Source: Pseudomonadota bacterium (GTDB lineage: Bacteria; Pseudomonadota; Gammaproteobacteria; Steroidobacterales; Steroidobacteraceae). From it: 64,000 nucleotides of DNA. Shown here piece by piece: positions 60,809 to 64,000 of this stretch (position 1 is the first letter of the stretch; each line of letters begins with the position of its first letter). The stretch lies in NCBI GenBank assembly GCA_021805865.1, contig JAJZDX010000016.1:37864-101863 (forward strand), written 5' to 3'. The notes under the pieces are model-generated. The model worked only from the letters and a program-made list of their open reading frames with translations. It ran no database searches and was not told the DNA's origin. The translations under genes and the position numbers were made by a program.

Positions 60809-62098
60809 TTATCGTGTGTAGTGGAGATCACCTTGACCGAAACTCTCTCCTTGTCGGATTCTCCTGACAATTTCGGCAAGATCTTTCAGGTAGCCGTCAA
60901 TATACGGATCAGCTCTTGGCTCCATGACGAGTTGTATCATCGGTGGCTCTAGGGTTCCAAAATGTACCCATCCGAGTTGCTCCATGCCTGCGACGACCTC
61001 CATGATGGAAAGCTTTTCGTCTACAGAGATGTAGCAAAGTAGGGTCACCTCCGTATCAATTACCTTTAGACCGACGATGGCACTTATTCCCGTTGCGAGT
61101 CGCTTCTTTGCTTCCATCATCTGCGCGGCAAGACGCAAATATCCTTCTTCTCCCAGAAAATGCATGATGGCCCAAGCCGCAGCGACAGGGCCTGCGGATC
61201 GCGAGCCTAGAACGCTCTGCGACGAGTACTCTATGGTCGGCCACTCGGTCACCTTCACGTAATGGTACTTTTGCTGCAGTTCGAGATTACGGTAGGCAAC
61301 GACCGATGCGGGTTTCATGGCGTAGGCAAATTTATGCAAGTCGGCCGATATCGACATGACACCAGGTACCGAGAAATCCCAAGGCGGAACCGGGTGGCCG
61401 AGCTTTTTCACAAACGGCGCTACAAATCCGCCGACACACGCGTCCACGTGCAGCCATAGATTGTCTTGCAGCGCGAGTTTCCCGAACTCTGATATGTGAT
61501 CGTAGGTACCGTACGGCCAGTTAGGAGCGGAGGCGTACAAGCCGATGGTATTGGGTCCAATCGCCGCCTTGATGGCCTTCATATCAGAGCGGTAATCGGC
61601 CCCGACCGGCACGCGCTTGATCTTGACGTCGAGGTAATGGCCGGCCTTGTTCAAGGCCGCATGCGCAGAATAAGGCGTCACGAATTCCGGCGCGCTAACT
61701 TCGGGTCTGGTGGCTCTGGCCCATTCACGCGCGGTATTTATGGCGCAGAAGATACTTTCGCTGCCTCCCGCGGTAATGTTGGCGACGATTCCTTTTTCAC
61801 CCCCCGAGAGGAGATTGGCGCACATGGAAAGCAGTTCTTCTTCAATTTGCTTCATCCCGGGCATCAGCACCGTTACGAGGTTATTTTTTTTGTAGACCTT
61901 CGAGAAGGCATCAAGCATTACCTCGTGTCCTTCATCCAAACCCCTATTGCAATATATAGACATTAGCCCGGAACGTTCCGGCGGATCCTTCGCGATCATC
62001 TGGTCTATATGTTGCCGGACGGCGTCGCCGGACAATCCTTTCTCTGGAAGGAAGTAGTCGGACTTGAAATCCGTGGATACAAGAGACACTGTGCTCAT
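60809..62098 (-). CDS. Group II PLP-dependent decarboxylase / sphingosine-phosphate-lyase-like
   Basis: A 429-residue PLP enzyme of the pyridoxal-dependent decarboxylase family. The PLP Lys is in 'SISADLHKFAYAMKPAS' near residue 257, 'WLHVDACVGGF' near 215 carries the cofactor Asp, and 'NITAGGSESIFCAI' near 110 binds phosphate. The start at 62098 has TGGAG upstream; the frame is open 48 nt further. The family includes glutamate/tyrosine decarboxylases and sphingosine-1-phosphate lyase; the ADLHKF pattern fits the lyase branch well. Substrate not readable. An IS4-type relic lies directly upstream. Confidence 0.82.
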   Translation of the reverse strand: MSTVSLVSTDFKSDYFLPEKGLSGDAVRQHIDQMIAKDPPERSGLMSIYCNRGLDEGHEVMLDAFSKVYKKNNLVTVLMPGMKQIEEELLSMCANLLSGGEKGIVANITAGGSESIFCAINTAREWARATRPEVSAPEFVTPYSAHAALNKAGHYLDVKIKRVPVGADYRSDMKAIKAAIGPNTIGLYASAPNWPYGTYDHISEFGKLALQDNLWLHVDACVGGFVAPFVKKLGHPVPPWDFSVPGVMSISADLHKFAYAMKPASVVAYRNLELQQKYHYVKVTEWPTIEYSSQSVLGSRSAGPVAAAWAIMHFLGEEGYLRLAAQMMEAKKRLATGISAIVGLKVIDTEVTLLCYISVDEKLSIMEVVAGMEQLGWVHFGTLEPPMIQLVMEPRADPYIDGYLKDLAEIVRRIRQGESFGQGDLHYTR

Positions 62099-62222
62099 TT
62101 TAAACTCCAGTAGGACGCAGTGACGTGCGCGCGCAGGTCCCGTCAAAGATGCGGCTGACCCAAAAAACAGCGGACGTTTGTTGCGGACTTATTCATCAGT
62201 AATACGTACTTCCGTCCCAACG

Positions 62223-63427
62223 TTATCCGAACAAAATCAGCTGGTTGGCATCGGCTGGCTGTTGTGTACTAGGGACGTTTAGCGTAAGCAGTTGATCGAT
62301 AGAAGTTTTCTCAAACAGGCTCAAGCTCAGAATCTGTAGGATCTCGTGCATAGACGCCTCCACCTTCAGTCTCTTTCGTACGATCGCCACGAGCATGTAC
62401 GTGCATACGGCGATCCATATCTGGCTCTTCACGGCATTCTCCGCGGTGCCGAAGAACACCTTGATCTGCATGTGCTGCGTGAGTCGTTTGAAGAACAGCT
62501 CACTTGCCAACGCATCTTGTACAGCTGACAGACCGTCAACGATTCGAGATCCAGATTGTTGGTGATGAGCATCAGTTTTTTTGCCGGTCTCGGGATCTTT
62601 GAAGCGGACGCGGCGCAGCAGTTTCGGGTAGCCCTGCTTGGAATAGAAGACGATCAAGGCGATCATATGGTCGCCGATTACCCCGGCGCTGCGGTCGGTC
62701 TTGCGCCACGGCAGTCGCTTGAAACGCATACCCCGTTTGGCGCGGGTCCAGAAGAACGCTCCAGCCTGATCGAATCGCGCCAAGCGCTCGAAGGCGACGT
62801 AACCACGATCGACGATATAGAAGGCGCCGGCCTCGGGAATGAGCTGATCGAGGATGTTGACGTCCAGGAGCTTTTCGTCGCTGATATGCAGGAAAGTCGG
62901 GATATTCCCCCGCAGGTCGATAGAGTGTGGAGCTTCACCGCCGCCTTGGTCGAGCGGAATGGTGTCCACGGAGACAGCGACAAGCATAGATCGATGGTCG
63001 TCGAGTCGAGGGCATAGACGGTATTGTCGAGCTGAACGCCGAGCGGTTCGCTGGCATATAGGTCGCAGGCCGTGCGGATCAAACGTTGGGCGGATTCGGC
63101 ATAGATGCACCAGTCTCGCGTCGCGTTTGCATCCGCGAGGGTATTTCGGGTCATCCCACCACGGATGCCCATGTGCTAGATCTTCTCCGGTTGAGCCCGC
63201 AGACACGCCTCGATGTCGCGCAGGCTCTCCCGGAAGGTCCGCTGCGCGAACATCATGACCAGCAGCTGATCCACGCACGAGAAGCTCTTGACCTTGTGCT
63301 GCACTCCGTAGCGCCCCACGCGAGGACTGAAGGTTTGCAGCGGCAGAGACTCGATCAGCTGGGCGAACACCAGCTTGCGGGTGAACATGTTGGACCTCGG
63401 CTCCGAAGGACACCAAAGGGTCTCCAA
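62223..63427 (-). pseudogene. Decayed IS4-family transposase
   Basis: IS4-type transposase of about 400 residues, broken in several ways. The N-terminal part (KLVFAQLIESLPLQTFSPRVGRYGV, then 'LLVMMFAQRTFRESLRDIEACL') ends at an in-frame TAG at 63176. Beyond it 'ADANATRDW' and 'NTVYALDSTTIDLCLSLSPW' continue in the same frame, and near 62930 the frame shifts to 'IDLRGNIPTFLHISDEKL'. A further shifted stretch around 62450-62570 hides 'MLITNNLDLESLTVCQLYKMRW'. DDE motif regions are recognisable, but no single frame can make an active enzyme. Terminal inverted repeats could not be placed. Confidence 0.82.
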
Positions 63428-64000
63428 ATGCCCTAATTGAGCTCAAGTCGGTGACACCTATGCAGGCTGAAACCAATTTATAAATCAGTTACTTACAGTT
63501 TTCGGTCCAACCGACGTTGGCACGGTAGTGAGAAGATGTTTCGATAAATACATTGCTGTGCCGGCCTAGCCCCCAAATTCTCATAATGGTGCAATTATGA
63601 GGACCCCTCATATTTTTGTCAAGCGTCAACGGGCGGGTCGGCGGGCGCTACAAGAGCGGTTATAGTTGTTGTGTGATTTAGCCGTCTGAAACTGAAATCG
63701 TGCTATTTCAGCGAAGGGGACCTCTATTCGTCGCGCCGTCGAGAGTCGGTTGATGCGTGGAACACTGGAATTTTCCAGATGAGCCGAAGCGCAGCTCGAT
63801 TTCGCCGGTATTTCTGCATTTTGATCGCCCCGGCCGGCCCTCGCTGCGATCCGATCCGTTAGTTCCCCATCATCCTGTCCGAGTAAGGGAAGCCGGAATC
63901 TGCGATTCCGACCTCCCTCCTCACAGACCCCACCGTGCGCAATTAACGCAGCGGGTTCCTCAGCGATACCGGCCCAACCTGGCGCCAAGGCCGGCTGGTG
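63428..64000 (-). other. 573-bp end region, possible group II intron 3' remnant at the right edge
   Basis: No gene is seen. Read on the minus strand from the right edge, the segment at about 63880-63965 has the layout often found behind bacterial group II intron reverse transcriptases: GAACCCGCTGCGTTAATTGCG, then CACGG...GGTCTGTGAGGAGGGAGG, then CCTTACTCGG. The reverse transcriptase, if any, would lie beyond the window. The rest (63428-63850) is more AT-rich and carries no recognised feature. Confidence 0.33.

Overview
The window looks like an accessory, catabolism-dense stretch of a high-GC Gram-negative bacterium, most likely a proteobacterium. Three TonB-dependent outer-membrane receptors, short intergenic gaps, many ATGA-type start/stop overlaps and clear Shine-Dalgarno sequences support this. 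The lineage (for example a Steroidobacteraceae-like gammaproteobacterium or a sphingomonad) cannot be fixed from the sequence alone. No rRNA, tRNA or CRISPR array was seen. Almost every gene belongs to uptake and degradation of aromatic or alicyclic compounds, or to its regulation (four LysR/AraC, two IclR, two TetR and one MarR regulators).

Region 1 (1-18.5 kb): the end of a molybdopterin oxidoreductase and its Fe-S subunit resemble pyrogallol:phloroglucinol transhydroxylase. A LysR gene follows, then a long minus-strand run: cyclase-family hydrolase, cupin, SDR, 3-hydroxyacyl-CoA-dehydrogenase-like enzyme, BKACE-family lyase, LysR, ThDP enzyme, EthD protein and a PhlG-like C-C hydrolase. 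The cyclase, SDR, dehydrogenase and BKACE set matches, family by family, the known anaerobic phloroglucinol route (reductase, dihydrophloroglucinol cyclohydrolase, 3-hydroxy-5-oxohexanoate dehydrogenase, triacetate-cleaving enzyme). An IclR regulator, two MFS transporters and a TonB receptor complete the block.

Region 2 (18.7-30.3 kb): an operon of TetR, hydantoinase/oxoprolinase A and B subunits and a CoA-transferase sits behind a perfect 21-bp palindromic operator. Next come two SDRs, a phytoene-desaturase-like flavoprotein coupled to a 68-residue protein, an unknown protein and a LysR gene.

Region 3 (30.3-47.4 kb): this holds a near-identical second copy of the ThDP enzyme, a decayed MFS gene, an APC permease, a TonB receptor with an unusual overlapping leader reading frame, a class III aminotransferase and an ACMSD/resorcylate-decarboxylase-like amidohydrolase. 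AraC and TetR regulators and a MoaF/SDR/SDR/ALDH group with an IclR regulator follow.

Region 4 (47.4-55 kb): a compact plus-strand operon carries a 4-hydroxyphenylacetate-type ring hydroxylase and flavin reductase, then HpaF-, HpaE-, DapA-like, HpaG-like and HpaR-like proteins. It ends with a two-subunit LigAB-type extradiol dioxygenase. This is a meta-cleavage route with a protocatechuate-type ring-opening enzyme and a DHDPS-family lyase where HpaD/HpaH/HpaI would be expected.

Region 5 (55-64 kb): a more broken area. It has an acyl-CoA synthetase 3' remnant, an MFS transporter, an SDR, a second copy of the region 3 TonB receptor including its upstream DNA, a group II PLP decarboxylase, a decayed IS4-type transposase and, at the right edge, sequence that looks like the 3' part of a group II intron.
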